A DNA stretch of 64,000 nt from an uncultured Leptolinea sp. (GTDB lineage Bacteria; Chloroflexota; Anaerolineae; Anaerolineales; Anaerolineaceae), in contig CAIKMQ010000023.1 of assembly GCA_903828565.1 (NCBI GenBank), positions 1-64,000 on the forward strand, written 5' to 3'. Every line of letters starts with the position of its first letter. Positions within the stretch are counted from its first letter, which is position 1. The notes below the pieces were generated by a model that was not told the origin of the DNA, made no database searches, and was given only the letters and a program-made list of their open reading frames with translations. Positions 24,214-33,288 of this stretch are shown here, piece by piece. Made by a program: the position numbers and the translations under genes.

Positions 24214-26099
24214 TGTGCGGTATATGCGGGTTGGTGACACCGGATTATGCCGTGGATCCAGCGGTATTACAGCGCATGAACGGCGAGCTGGTTCACCGTG
24301 GACCGGACAGTGCCGGTCAGACGCTTCAGGGACGGGCCGGACTGGCTATGCGTCGCCTGGCGATCATTGATCTGCAGGGTGGCAGCCAACCAATCACCAA
24401 TGAAGATGGCAGCCTCTGGCTAGTTATGAACGGGGAGATCTATAACTATCCCGAATTGCGTGCGGACCTGGTGCGCCTGGGCCATACTTTTTCCACACAC
24501 AGTGATGTGGAGACGTTGCTGCACCTGTACGAACAGGAGGGTGATAAAGGATGCGCGCGCTTACGCGGGATGTTCGCCTTCGCCTTATGGGATTCCCGCC
24601 GTTCCCGCATGATCCTCGGCCGGGATCGCCTGGGCAAAAAACCTCTGTATTACACCGTACAGGATGGCACCTTATATTTCAGTTCCGAACTCAACAGCCT
24701 GACAGCCGGATTGAAAAAAAAGCCTGATATCCTTCCACAGGCAGTGGATGATTACCTCAGCCTGCAATACATCCCTGAGCCTGGCACCATCTATGCGGGG
24801 GTCTACGCGGTGCCGCCGGGTCACTATGCGGTTTACGAGGACGGACATTTACATCTGGAACGATACTGGGAGTTGAGTTACCTCCCCAAACGGTGCGGGA
24901 CTGAATCTGAGCTGATAGACGAACTACGGGGCCTAGTGACAGAAGCCGTCCAAATCCGCCTGATGAGCGAGGTACCGCTCGGCGCTCACTTGAGCGGCGG
25001 TTTGGATTCCAGTATTGTCGTCAGCCTGATGGCTCGCCTTTCAAATGCACCTGTTAAGACATTTTCGATCGGTTTTGACGAAGGCGGATTTAGTGAACTG
25101 CCGTATGCCCGCGCGGTGGCAGAGAAATATCACACGGACCACACAGAGTTCATCCTCAAGTATGATAATTTGCCGCAAACGATCGCCGCGGTGACGCGCC
25201 ACAGCGGTCAACCGCTGGCAGATCCGGCAGCCATCCCGCTGTACCTGCTGGCGCTCGAAACACGCAAACATGTGACGGTGGCTCTCAATGGTGACGGCGG
25301 GGATGAATCTATGGCAGGGTACACCCGTTACCGCATGGATGGTCTGGCGAATGCTTATCTGCGCCTGCCTGCCTGGTTCACCCGCGGGTTGATCCCCGGC
25401 ATTGCGGGTAACGTTCGGCCAAGGTTTGGAAAACCAGCTGGGACAACCTGGCAGGATGGGTTAAAACGCCTGGCCAATCTTCCGCAAACCAGCCCTGAAG
25501 CCAGCATCCTGCGCTGGGGTTCTTATTTTTCCGCACAGCAAAAATGCGCCCTGTGGCGACCCGAGATTAGCACAAAATTGAACCACCTGAGCGCGGAGGC
25601 CTATCTGGTCGGTTTATACTGCGCAGCACCTGCGGAGGAACGCCTGGATCGCACGCTGTACATAGATATGCTGGGGTATCTTGCCGGCGGGTTGCTGGTA
25701 AAAGCGGATCGTATGACGATGGCAGCATCCCTGGAAGCCCGCTCCCCGCTGCTGGATCATGTTTATTTTGAGTGGTGCGCCCAGCTGCCGGTGAAATACA
25801 AAATCCGCGGCGGACAGGGGAAGTACCTGTTGCGCCGGGCATTCTCAGATATCCTGCCGCAACAGCAGCACAGTTCACGAAAACAGGGGTTTTCAGTCCC
25901 GGTGGGCGCCTGGTTCAAAGATCAGCTGGCTGATTGGGCAACGCAGAAACTAACCTCTAATAATAGCCGGGTACAAGAGTGGCTGAATCCGTTTGAAGTG
26001 TCGAAGTTGCTGGAAGAACATCGCACAGGCGCTGCTGACCACGGCAAGCGGATCTATGCGCTCGTTATCCTCGAGGAATGGCTTTCCGCTAATCAGTAA
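24213..26099 (+). CDS. asnB: asparagine synthase (glutamine-hydrolysing)
   Basis: 628 residues. Begins MCGICGLV, giving Cys2 as glutaminase nucleophile. Glutaminase blocks: HRGPDSAGQ, AMRRLAIIDLQGGSQP, MNGEIYNY and GDKGCARLRGMFAFALWD. Synthetase domain: PLGAHLSGGLDSSIV (PP-loop) near residue 256 and ALNGDGGDESMAGYTRY near 355. Family is AsnB/AsnH. Tight coupling to a GT4 makes a role in amidating a uronic acid or sugar in an exopolysaccharide as plausible as general Asn synthesis. Its end overlaps the converging methyltransferase by 11 bp. Confidence 0.9.
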   Translation: MCGICGLVTPDYAVDPAVLQRMNGELVHRGPDSAGQTLQGRAGLAMRRLAIIDLQGGSQPITNEDGSLWLVMNGEIYNYPELRADLVRLGHTFSTHSDVETLLHLYEQEGDKGCARLRGMFAFALWDSRRSRMILGRDRLGKKPLYYTVQDGTLYFSSELNSLTAGLKKKPDILPQAVDDYLSLQYIPEPGTIYAGVYAVPPGHYAVYEDGHLHLERYWELSYLPKRCGTESELIDELRGLVTEAVQIRLMSEVPLGAHLSGGLDSSIVVSLMARLSNAPVKTFSIGFDEGGFSELPYARAVAEKYHTDHTEFILKYDNLPQTIAAVTRHSGQPLADPAAIPLYLLALETRKHVTVALNGDGGDESMAGYTRYRMDGLANAYLRLPAWFTRGLIPGIAGNVRPRFGKPAGTTWQDGLKRLANLPQTSPEASILRWGSYFSAQQKCALWRPEISTKLNHLSAEAYLVGLYCAAPAEERLDRTLYIDMLGYLAGGLLVKADRMTMAASLEARSPLLDHVYFEWCAQLPVKYKIRGGQGKYLLRRAFSDILPQQQHSSRKQGFSVPVGAWFKDQLADWATQKLTSNNSRVQEWLNPFEVSKLLEEHRTGAADHGKRIYALVILEEWLSANQ

Positions 26100-26916
26100 T
26101 TGGTTGCTGTCCAAAGATGCTGATCAATGTGGCAGCATCTTTTTCATCAATTCCGCTAATATACTTCGTTTGTATTCTTTTCTTTACCAGCATGTAAGCC
26201 GGAATATTTGTTGAGAGAATTTCTATCTGCAGACTATTGAAGTGCTGACTTAATGTTTGCTCGTACTGCCAGGAACGCCACCGGTTCAAATTGCTCGATG
26301 GGTTAAGGTACCTCTGCCAAGTTTTATCTGGATAACATAACATCTCAAATGGATAATTAAAGAAGTGATCACGAAGATCCACAAATCCCAGTATGCACCC
26401 TGTTGGTTTTAATAACCTGCTGAGTGCTTGAGATATCCCCCTTACATCATCGAGATGCTCAAAAACTGAATTGCTCAAGATAATATCAAAAGGCCCTAAG
26501 TTCACTCCTTTGTAAAGGTTGCGGATATCTCCATGATAGGTTGTTATCCATTCCGGGTTTGGCAGCACTCTATTATTGGAATGATAAAAATACTTGGGGA
26601 ACTGTTGCGATATGGTAACGGTTTGGCTTATGTCTGTAGGTGCGATGTGGTCGCATACGGTAACGTGTCCACAACCAGCCTCAAGCAACCCAATTGCGAC
26701 TGCCAGATTACCGCCATAACCGAAAATGAGTATATGGGAGTCGGTAATGGATATGCCTCTGGCACACAATGCAGTTATGTATCTCTGAATCGCTCTGGAT
26801 GGATCACGCGTTTCCAGGCCAGCTTTTAGAACGATATTCCGGTGAACCATCCACCTGACTAATTGTTCCGGAAGAAAATGGCGAATTAATCTTAATAACA
26901 AATATGTGATAATCAT
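26089..26916 (-). CDS. class I SAM-dependent methyltransferase, AT-rich
   Basis: 275 residues from ATG 26916, with a strong GGGAGGT site. SAM-binding glycine loop ILIFGYGGNLAVAIGLLEAG near residue 65, acidic VTVCDH after it, and motif IV-like FDIILSNSVFEHLDDV near 142. This layout fits a small-molecule or sugar methyltransferase of the type found in polysaccharide loci. Base composition is visibly more AT-rich than the flanking genes (many AAT, TTA, ATA codons), suggesting recent acquisition. Its 3' end overlaps asnB by 11 bp. Target unknown. Confidence 0.8.
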   Translation of the reverse strand: MIITYLLLRLIRHFLPEQLVRWMVHRNIVLKAGLETRDPSRAIQRYITALCARGISITDSHILIFGYGGNLAVAIGLLEAGCGHVTVCDHIAPTDISQTVTISQQFPKYFYHSNNRVLPNPEWITTYHGDIRNLYKGVNLGPFDIILSNSVFEHLDDVRGISQALSRLLKPTGCILGFVDLRDHFFNYPFEMLCYPDKTWQRYLNPSSNLNRWRSWQYEQTLSQHFNSLQIEILSTNIPAYMLVKKRIQTKYISGIDEKDAATLISIFGQQPITD

Positions 26917-26959
26917 ATTGACCTCCCATATGTTGTATGAATATCCTTATTTATAATTA

Positions 26960-27877
26960 TTATATCATGTCGGTGACTTCGAGGTCCATCTGCTCCAGGT
27001 CTTCAGGGCTGACCGGTTTACGGAAATGGAGTAATCCCTCTACCGTGAAGATTATCAGTGCCACCCAGATCAAAACAAACCCCACAAGCTTGGATGTATT
27101 GAACGGTTCTTTGAAAAGATACACGCCTTGCAAAAATTGGAAGGTTGGTGTGGCATACTGCATCAACCCCAGCGTAGAAAGCGGAACGTTGCGCGCAGCC
27201 GTAGAAAACAAGATCAGGGGTATGACTGTGACAATCCCTGTCATTGCAAGCAGGATATTTGTCAGCGGGTCACTGTGGAGAAAACTGCCTTTACCGGCAA
27301 CGTCAGCCGCGATTAACAATCCAAGTGCGGGTAAGAAGATCGCCACAGTCTCAAGAACCAGGCCGTGCATCACTGGCAGATCTGCCAGTTTCTTGATCAG
27401 CCCATAAAATCCGAAGGTGGTCGCCAGGATCAGGGATATCCAGGGCAACTTTCCAGTACTGATGGTAATGTAAGCAACCCCCGCGAACGCCAGAGCCACT
27501 ACCAGCCACTGGATCTTGCGCAATCTTTCTTTGAGAAAGACCACGCCTAGCAGAACGCTGATGATTGGATTGATAAAATACCCCAGGCTGGATTCGACAA
27601 CATGCCCGCTGGCTACAGCCCAGACATAAGTTCCCCAATTCGCTGCCAGCAACACACCTGCCAGCACGTAGATACCCACCCGCCGAGCTGTCAGGGATGC
27701 AAGCAGCAGCTTGAACTCTTTCCGCAACAGAATGACCAGGAGAACCAGCACAAATGACCAAACCACCCGATGGGCAGTCGTCTGTAATGCAGGGACATTT
27801 TTCAGCTGGTGAAAGTAGAGAGGGAAGAAACCCCAGATAGAGTATGCGATTAGCCCGGCAATAATACCTTTTTTCAT
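26960..27877 (-). CDS. rarD: RarD / EamA family transporter
   Basis: 305 residues from ATG 27877 (AGGA 7 nt upstream). About ten membrane helices in two EamA halves. Opening KGIIAGLIAYSIWGFFPLYF and the block HRVVWSFVLVLLVILL are characteristic of RarD. The second half has ESSLGYFINPIISVLLGVVFLKERLR. RarD proteins are drug/metabolite superfamily exporters with unproven substrates (chloramphenicol sensitivity in enteric bacteria). Stands alone on the minus strand, 194 bp downstream of mobA. Confidence 0.9.
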   Translation of the reverse strand: MKKGIIAGLIAYSIWGFFPLYFHQLKNVPALQTTAHRVVWSFVLVLLVILLRKEFKLLLASLTARRVGIYVLAGVLLAANWGTYVWAVASGHVVESSLGYFINPIISVLLGVVFLKERLRKIQWLVVALAFAGVAYITISTGKLPWISLILATTFGFYGLIKKLADLPVMHGLVLETVAIFLPALGLLIAADVAGKGSFLHSDPLTNILLAMTGIVTVIPLILFSTAARNVPLSTLGLMQYATPTFQFLQGVYLFKEPFNTSKLVGFVLIWVALIIFTVEGLLHFRKPVSPEDLEQMDLEVTDMI

Positions 27878-28071
27878 ATAAGTCCTAAGAAAACAAGATG
27901 AAACACAATGATAACAGATATCCATTCAGGCGAATGTGCCTGGTTGACAGCAGGTTATGCAGAGCCTGGCAAAAACCGTGAGAGTATCTGGGGAACGAAA
28001 CGGCTCTGGACAAAGGACAAATAACTGGTAAGCCGTAAGATGTTCCTTGGGGATTACGACAAAGGGCTACC

Positions 28072-28677
28072 TTACCAGCCCGGGTGACTTCTGGCCAGTT
28101 GTTCTGCCACTGCCAATTCCTGCGGTGTATTGAGGTTCATGAATGCCCTCAGCGAAGGGTCCAAACGGCGCAGATCAGTCTCTTGCATTTCCATTACTTT
28201 CACCTGGCTGTGAAAATCCACCAGGCGTCTCAACCCGCCAGTCAGCGCAGAAGTAACTGCCGGCAGGCAAGTGTCACGGCGGTAGAGCGCATGGAGTGGT
28301 TCTGCCTGCCCGGCGATTACTGGCAGCACCACATCCACCTGAGAGTCGCGCATCCGCCGGACCTGCTCTTCGATCAGGTTGGCACTAACAAAAGGCATAT
28401 CACAGGCAACCACAGCAACCAGTTCATGGCGGGCAACCCGAAAACCGCTTAACAATCCCCCCAGCGGTCCCGCAGCGGGGATGCTGTCCGGGTAGACAGG
28501 CAATCCCAGGGAGGTGATATCAGGATCAGCTGGGGCAATCACCAGCAGGTCGTTGGTCAAGCGAGCAAGGCGTTCTGCCACGCGCAGGATCAACGGATAT
28601 CCAAGAAAAGGCAATAACGCCTTATTTTGGCCCATCCGTACCGACTTTCCACCTGCCTGAATGACCACAGAAATCAT
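28072..28677 (-). CDS. mobA: molybdenum cofactor guanylyltransferase
   Basis: 201 residues. Nucleotidyltransferase signature QAGGKSVRMGQNKALLPFLG at residues 8-27, then PAAGPLGGLLSGF near 67 and VVACDMPFV near 88, with DMP binding the metal. MobA joins GMP to molybdopterin to make the guanine dinucleotide cofactor used by DMSO-reductase-family enzymes, including the formate dehydrogenase that diverges from it. ATG 28677 has no ribosome site; TATAGT lies exactly 6 nt upstream. An inverted pair CTGGTAAG (28025-28032) and CTTACCAG (28071-28078) spans its stop codon, of unclear use. Confidence 0.92.
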   Translation of the reverse strand: MISVVIQAGGKSVRMGQNKALLPFLGYPLILRVAERLARLTNDLLVIAPADPDITSLGLPVYPDSIPAAGPLGGLLSGFRVARHELVAVVACDMPFVSANLIEEQVRRMRDSQVDVVLPVIAGQAEPLHALYRRDTCLPAVTSALTGGLRRLVDFHSQVKVMEMQETDLRRLDPSLRAFMNLNTPQELAVAEQLARSHPGW

Positions 28678-28683
28678 ATTCTT

Positions 28684-28691
28684 ACTATAAT
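28684..28691. promoter_or_regulatory. overlapping divergent -10 boxes of mobA and the formate dehydrogenase operon
   Basis: Plus strand TATAAT (28686-28691) would drive the fdh operon from about 28698, with a weak TGACCA-like -35 near 28662. Minus strand TATAGT (28689-28684) lies 6 nt before mobA ATG 28677. The two boxes share 28686-28689, so polymerase can occupy only one at a time. Confidence 0.55.
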
Positions 28692-28737
28692 AAAGGCATT
28701 GGCAGTCTTTTACCAGTATCCAGTAAAAGGAGTAGAT

Positions 28738-30420
28738 ATGCCGGATCCCGATCCCCTGTTATTATCACCGGTGCTTGATCAGTATAAGCTCGCAGGGCGC
28801 ACGTCCCTGCTCCCCGCTCTGCACGCAGTTCAATCTCTGTACGGGTATATTCCCGAATTCGCAGCTGAATCCATCGCGCGACAGTTGAAAGTTCCGCTGG
28901 CAGAGGTGTATGGCGTGGTTACTTTCTATAGCCATTTTCGCACCCAGTCGGCAGCAACCCGGAGTATCCAGGTTTGCAAAGACCCTGCCTGCAGGCTGGA
29001 TGGGGGCATAAAAATCCCGGATGGCATCCAAGTGGAGGACGTACCCTGCATGGGTTTGTGCGACATGGCTCCAGCTGCCGCGGTGGATGGCATATCCGCG
29101 GACTGGACAATCGATCTCGGCTTGAGCAAAAGGTTACCGCTTTCAGGCCGGATGCACAAAAGCCACATCGGCGGGGATGTGTCGATCCTGACGCGCAACT
29201 GCGGTAAAGGACAAGTTACAACCCTCCTGGATTATCGCGCGAGCGGTGGTTACACCGGGCTTGAAAATGCCCTTCGCCTTACACCGCCAGAGTTAATTGC
29301 ACAGGTGAAGGCATCGGGGTTGGTCGGCCGGGGTGGAGCAGCTTTCCCCACCGGGGTGAAATGGGAAAGTGCCGCAGCAGCCAGTGACAGCACACGATAT
29401 GTAATCTGCAATGCCGATGAATCCGAGCCGGGCACTTTCAAAGATCGCATCCTGCTTGAAGATGACCCGCACCACATGATCGAAGGCCTGATCATAGCCG
29501 GCTACGCCATTGGCGCGCAAAAAGGCTATGTCTATATCCGGGTGGAATATTCTGAAGCCTATCAGGTGATCTTGCACGCTCTGGATGAAGCCCGCCAGGC
29601 TGGGATTTTGGGAAAGAACATCCTTACCAGTGGATTCTCTTTTGATATAGAGGTTCGTCAGGGAGCCGGTGCCTATGTCTGCGGTGAAGAAACCGCACTA
29701 TTCGAATCGATCGAGGGTAAACGCGGACTGCCGCGAATTAAGCCGCCCTTCCCGACCACAGCCGGATTATTTGGAAAACCGACCGTCATCAATAATGTTG
29801 AAACTCTGTGCAATATTCCTGAGATCCTCAGGGAAGGGGCCCAGGCGTACAGCGCGCGCGGTACGCAAAAATCAACAGGCACCAAGTTGTTCTGCCTGTC
29901 AGGGGATGTTGTTCGCCCGGGACTGTACGAGCTTCCTTTCGGCGCATCCCTCAGGCACCTGATCGAAGATCTGGCAGGAGGTATGGCAAACCAGCGCGGT
30001 TTCGGTGCTGCCCTGGTTGGTGGAGCGGCCGGTGGTTTTGCCACTGCCGCGGAGTTGGATACCCGCCTGTCTTTCGAGGATATGCGGTCAGCAGGCATTC
30101 CCCTGGGAGCGGGAGTGGTGATGGTCTTTGATGAAACCCGCGACCTGCGCCTTATCCTCTTACGCTTGGCTCAATTCTTCGCAGAAGAATCTTGCGGAAA
30201 ATGCTTCCCGTGCCAGCTTGGCACTCAGCGTCAGGTGGAGATCCTCCATCGGGTGGTTGACGGCCAGATCGATAAGGAAGACCCAACCCGTTTGAGTGAG
30301 ATCGCGCAAACCATGACAGATGCTTCTATTTGTGGCCTGGGGCAATCCGCCGCAATGGCAATACAAAGCGCGAATAAACGCTGGCCGCAGATATTTACAG
30401 CCCGCCAGGATGGGAGGTAG
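28738..30420 (+). CDS. formate dehydrogenase NADH-binding subunit, NuoE-NuoF fusion
   Basis: 560 residues from ATG 28738 (AAAAGGAG site); a longer upstream frame has no support. Residues 1-120 are a compact NuoE-type thioredoxin-fold [2Fe-2S] domain with Cys80, Cys85, Cys104 and Cys108 (CX4C, CX3C). From about 190 it is Nuo[16 protein letters not shown] and [14 protein letters not shown] (FMN/NADH site), [19 protein letters not shown], and the [4Fe-4S] site Cys486-Cys489-Cys492 with Cys532. It passes electrons between NAD(H) and the iron-sulfur chain of the catalytic subunit. First gene of a three-gene operon. Confidence 0.93.
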   Translation: MPDPDPLLLSPVLDQYKLAGRTSLLPALHAVQSLYGYIPEFAAESIARQLKVPLAEVYGVVTFYSHFRTQSAATRSIQVCKDPACRLDGGIKIPDGIQVEDVPCMGLCDMAPAAAVDGISADWTIDLGLSKRLPLSGRMHKSHIGGDVSILTRNCGKGQVTTLLDYRASGGYTGLENALRLTPPELIAQVKASGLVGRGGAAFPTGVKWESAAAASDSTRYVICNADESEPGTFKDRILLEDDPHHMIEGLIIAGYAIGAQKGYVYIRVEYSEAYQVILHALDEARQAGILGKNILTSGFSFDIEVRQGAGAYVCGEETALFESIEGKRGLPRIKPPFPTTAGLFGKPTVINNVETLCNIPEILREGAQAYSARGTQKSTGTKLFCLSGDVVRPGLYELPFGASLRHLIEDLAGGMANQRGFGAALVGGAAGGFATAAELDTRLSFEDMRSAGIPLGAGVVMVFDETRDLRLILLRLAQFFAEESCGKCFPCQLGTQRQVEILHRVVDGQIDKEDPTRLSEIAQTMTDASICGLGQSAAMAIQSANKRWPQIFTARQDGR

Positions 30421-30422
30421 AC

Positions 30423-31082
30423 ATGCAAGAGATGATCGAACTGACCATCGATGATGAAGTCGTCAGTGTGCCAGCCGGCACAACCATATACCATGCTGCC
30501 ATGGAGATGGGCGTGGTCATACCCACTCTCTGCTTCCATGAGTATTGCTCGGCAAACGCCCTCTGCCGGGTGTGCGTGGTAGAAGTGGAAGGCAGCCGGG
30601 TGCTGGTTCCAGCCTGTGTGGCGAAGGTATCTGCCGGTATGGTAGTACACACAGATACGCCGCGCGTCCGTTCTGCACGCAAGACCATCCTGGAGATGCT
30701 GGCAGCCTCGGTGGATGTCAGTGACTCGGCGGATGTGCTTCGGTTGATGCAGGATTACAATGCCCGCAGCGATCGTTTTCCCGCTTCAATCCGCAGAGAA
30801 TCAGATCTGATCGATGATAACCCGATGTACGTACGGGATTATTCCAAATGTATACTCTGCTGGCGCTGTGTACAAGTCTGCGCGCAAGACGCCCAATATA
30901 CCTTCGCGATCAATTTCACTGGCCGTGGGTATGAGACTCATATCGGTACCTTCTACGACCGCAGCCTGACGGAGACAACCTGTGTCTTTTGCGGTCAGTG
31001 TGTCGCAGTCTGTCCGACCGGGGCATTGAAACCCCGCCGCGAGTGGTTGTTGGAGGAAAAAGATCATGCTCACACCCGATAA
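30423..31082 (+). CDS. formate dehydrogenase iron-sulfur subunit (2Fe-2S plus two 4Fe-4S)
   Basis: 219 residues. N-terminal plant-type [2Fe-2S] domain with Cys37-x10-Cys48-x2-Cys51-x13-Cys65. After a helical linker come two ferredoxin-type [4Fe-4S] motifs, Cys143/146/149/153 and Cys187/190/193/197. This equals the N-terminal third of long FdhA/NuoG proteins, but the His-Cys3 cluster motif (HxxxCxxCxxxxxC) that normally follows the 2Fe-2S domain is replaced by a Cys-free segment, [20 protein letters not shown]. It wires the catalytic subunit to the NuoEF-like protein. Its last 17 nt overlap the next gene. Confidence 0.92.
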   Translation: MQEMIELTIDDEVVSVPAGTTIYHAAMEMGVVIPTLCFHEYCSANALCRVCVVEVEGSRVLVPACVAKVSAGMVVHTDTPRVRSARKTILEMLAASVDVSDSADVLRLMQDYNARSDRFPASIRRESDLIDDNPMYVRDYSKCILCWRCVQVCAQDAQYTFAINFTGRGYETHIGTFYDRSLTETTCVFCGQCVAVCPTGALKPRREWLLEEKDHAHTR

Positions 31083-33231
31083 GATCACTTCGACTGTCTG
31101 CCCCTTTTGCGGTGTTGGTTGTACCCTGGAATTACACATCAAGGACAACACGATCTACCGCGTCACGTCACCCCATGGTTCTCCTGTCAATCACGGTAAC
31201 CTGTGTGTCAAAGGCCGTTTTGGTTACGACTTCCTCTACAGCCCGCGGCGTGTCACCAAACCGCTCATCCGTAAAGAAAAGCAGCTGCCGGGTAAGCGGA
31301 CGGCTGCTGCCAGCCTAAATGAGTGGCGCGAGGCCAGTTGGGATGAAGCCCTGGATCTGGTAGCAGACCGGCTGACCGAGATCTACCAAAAATCCGGCAG
31401 TGATGCGATGGGCATGTTCTCCTGCGCCAAGGCGACCAACGAAGAGAATTACCTGATGCAGAAGATCTACCGCGCGCTCTTTCGCACCAACAATGTGGAT
31501 CACTGTACCCGACTGTGTCATGCCGGATCCGTAGTGGCACTGCAGATGGCAGTGGGCTCATCCGCCATGAGCAACCCCGCTGCGGATGTACAGTTCAACG
31601 ATGTTTTCATTGTGACCGGTTCCAATACCACAGAGACACACCCCATCATCAGCCTGCAGATGAAAGCCGCCATAGAGAAGAATGGGGCGAAGCTGATCGT
31701 AGTGGATCCGCGCCGCATCGAGATGGTGAATTATGCGACACTCTTCCTGCAGCAGAAACCCGGTACGGATGTACCGCTTTTCTCAGCCATGGCGCATGTC
31801 ATCCTGAAAGAAAAGCTGTATAACCGGCAGTTCATTGATGAACGCACCGAAGGCTTTGATGAATTTGCCGCATCCATGGAAAAATTCACCCCGGAATACG
31901 CGGAAAGTATCAGCGGTGTGGACCGGCAATTGATCATCCAGGCAGCCCGAATGTATGCCGGTGCGAAGAATGCCGCCATATACTGGGCGCTCGGCATCCC
32001 TGAGCATACGCACGGTGTGGAAAATGCTATGTCCCTGATCCACCTGGCTTTCTTGACCGGGCAGATCGGCCGGACTGGCACGGGGCTGAACCCTCTGCGT
32101 GGGCAAAACAACGTCCAGGGGGCATCGGATTCCGGGGCCATGCCCTGGCATTACCCCGGTTACCAGGTGGTAGATAATGAAGAGAATGCTGCCCGCTGGG
32201 AGGGTATCTGGAATGTGGAAGCAGGCGGTTTGAACCGAAAACGCGGCTTGACGAATACAGAGATTGTCGGTGCCATCGGCCCCGGCGGTATTCTCTCGAT
32301 GTACATTATGGGGGAAAACCCGGTAATGTCAGAACCCAATGCCAATCATACCCGGCATCAGTTCGAACAGCTGGAGTTCTATGCCGCTCAGGACCTGTTC
32401 ATCAATGAGACCCATCAATATGCAGATGTGTTTCTTCCAGCTGCCGGCTGGGCGGAAAAAGATGGCACCTTCACCAATACAGATCGCCTGGTTCAGCGTG
32501 TTCGCCGCGCAGTGGATGCCCCGGGAAGCGCCAGGCCGGATTGGATGATCCTTGCGGATGTCGCCCAACGCATAGAAGCCCGCCTGAAAAGGCCGCAAAG
32601 TTCGGGTTGGAATTACAGCCATCCCGGTGAGATTATCGAAGAGATGGGCCGCGGTGTGCCCGACTATGCCGGCATCCGCTACCAGCGGCTTGAAAGTGGA
32701 GGATTGGCCGTTCCCGTTCCCACGGTGGATCATCCCGGAACACCGGTGCTCTTTGAAAAGAGCTTTCCCCGGGGGCGCGGTATGTTCCACCCGTTGGAGT
32801 ACAAACCGCCAGCTGAACTGCCTGATGATGAATATTCGTTCACATTGACGACCGGCCGTGTGTTGGAACACTGGCACGGCGGCACGCTCAGTAGCGCCTC
32901 TTCACTGGATGACCTGTACAACCAGGCATTGATGGAGCTGCATCCGCAGGATGCCGCCAGGCTCGGTTTTACAGATGGAGAGATCGCCAGAGTCTCTTCC
33001 CGAAGAGGAAGCATTGAGATCCGGGTGAAAGTGGTTGAACGCACCAGCCCCGGGGTGGTCTTCATCCCATTCTTCTTTGCCAGAGCAGCAGCAAATATCC
33101 TTACCAACGATGCCATCGATCCGCGGGCCAAGATACCGGAATACAAGGTGTGCGCAGTGAAGGTTGAGAAACCCGGTTCTTCTACTGAAGACGGCCGATT
33201 GCCTGCCTATCGCCAACGCGGCAGGTATTGA
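31066..33231 (+). CDS. fdhA: formate dehydrogenase catalytic subunit (Mo/W-bisMGD, Cys form)
   Basis: 721 residues, close to enteric FdhF (715). N-terminal [4Fe-4S] site CPFCGVGC with Cys12, Cys15, Cys19 and Cys47, and electron-relay Lys49 ([11 protein letters not shown]). Active-site segment [14 protein letters not shown] gives Cys151-His152 in the place of selenocysteine-His in FdhF; the codon is TGT, so no selenium is needed. Further blocks: [43 protein letters not shown], and the C-terminal [16 protein letters not shown]. It oxidises formate or reduces CO2. Metal (Mo or W) is not decided by this sequence, but tupABC-fdhD in the window favours W. Confidence 0.95.
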   Translation: MLTPDKITSTVCPFCGVGCTLELHIKDNTIYRVTSPHGSPVNHGNLCVKGRFGYDFLYSPRRVTKPLIRKEKQLPGKRTAAASLNEWREASWDEALDLVADRLTEIYQKSGSDAMGMFSCAKATNEENYLMQKIYRALFRTNNVDHCTRLCHAGSVVALQMAVGSSAMSNPAADVQFNDVFIVTGSNTTETHPIISLQMKAAIEKNGAKLIVVDPRRIEMVNYATLFLQQKPGTDVPLFSAMAHVILKEKLYNRQFIDERTEGFDEFAASMEKFTPEYAESISGVDRQLIIQAARMYAGAKNAAIYWALGIPEHTHGVENAMSLIHLAFLTGQIGRTGTGLNPLRGQNNVQGASDSGAMPWHYPGYQVVDNEENAARWEGIWNVEAGGLNRKRGLTNTEIVGAIGPGGILSMYIMGENPVMSEPNANHTRHQFEQLEFYAAQDLFINETHQYADVFLPAAGWAEKDGTFTNTDRLVQRVRRAVDAPGSARPDWMILADVAQRIEARLKRPQSSGWNYSHPGEIIEEMGRGVPDYAGIRYQRLESGGLAVPVPTVDHPGTPVLFEKSFPRGRGMFHPLEYKPPAELPDDEYSFTLTTGRVLEHWHGGTLSSASSLDDLYNQALMELHPQDAARLGFTDGEIARVSSRRGSIEIRVKVVERTSPGVVFIPFFFARAAANILTNDAIDPRAKIPEYKVCAVKVEKPGSSTEDGRLPAYRQRGRY

Positions 33232-33288
33232 TCAGCCTTCTAACTTATAATCTGAAAACACGCTGTAATCGATCGGAATGAGTAAATC

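Noticed and set aside
28025-28078. Possible structured RNA or Moco riboswitch downstream of mobA
   Set aside because: Only an 8-bp inverted pair (CTGGTAAG/CTTACCAG) with 38 bp between is visible, spanning a stop codon, with no riboswitch-like conserved core and no downstream Moco gene.
31502-31545. Possible selenocysteine insertion in fdhA
   Set aside because: The active-site codon is TGT (Cys) and no hairpin resembling a SECIS element follows it.
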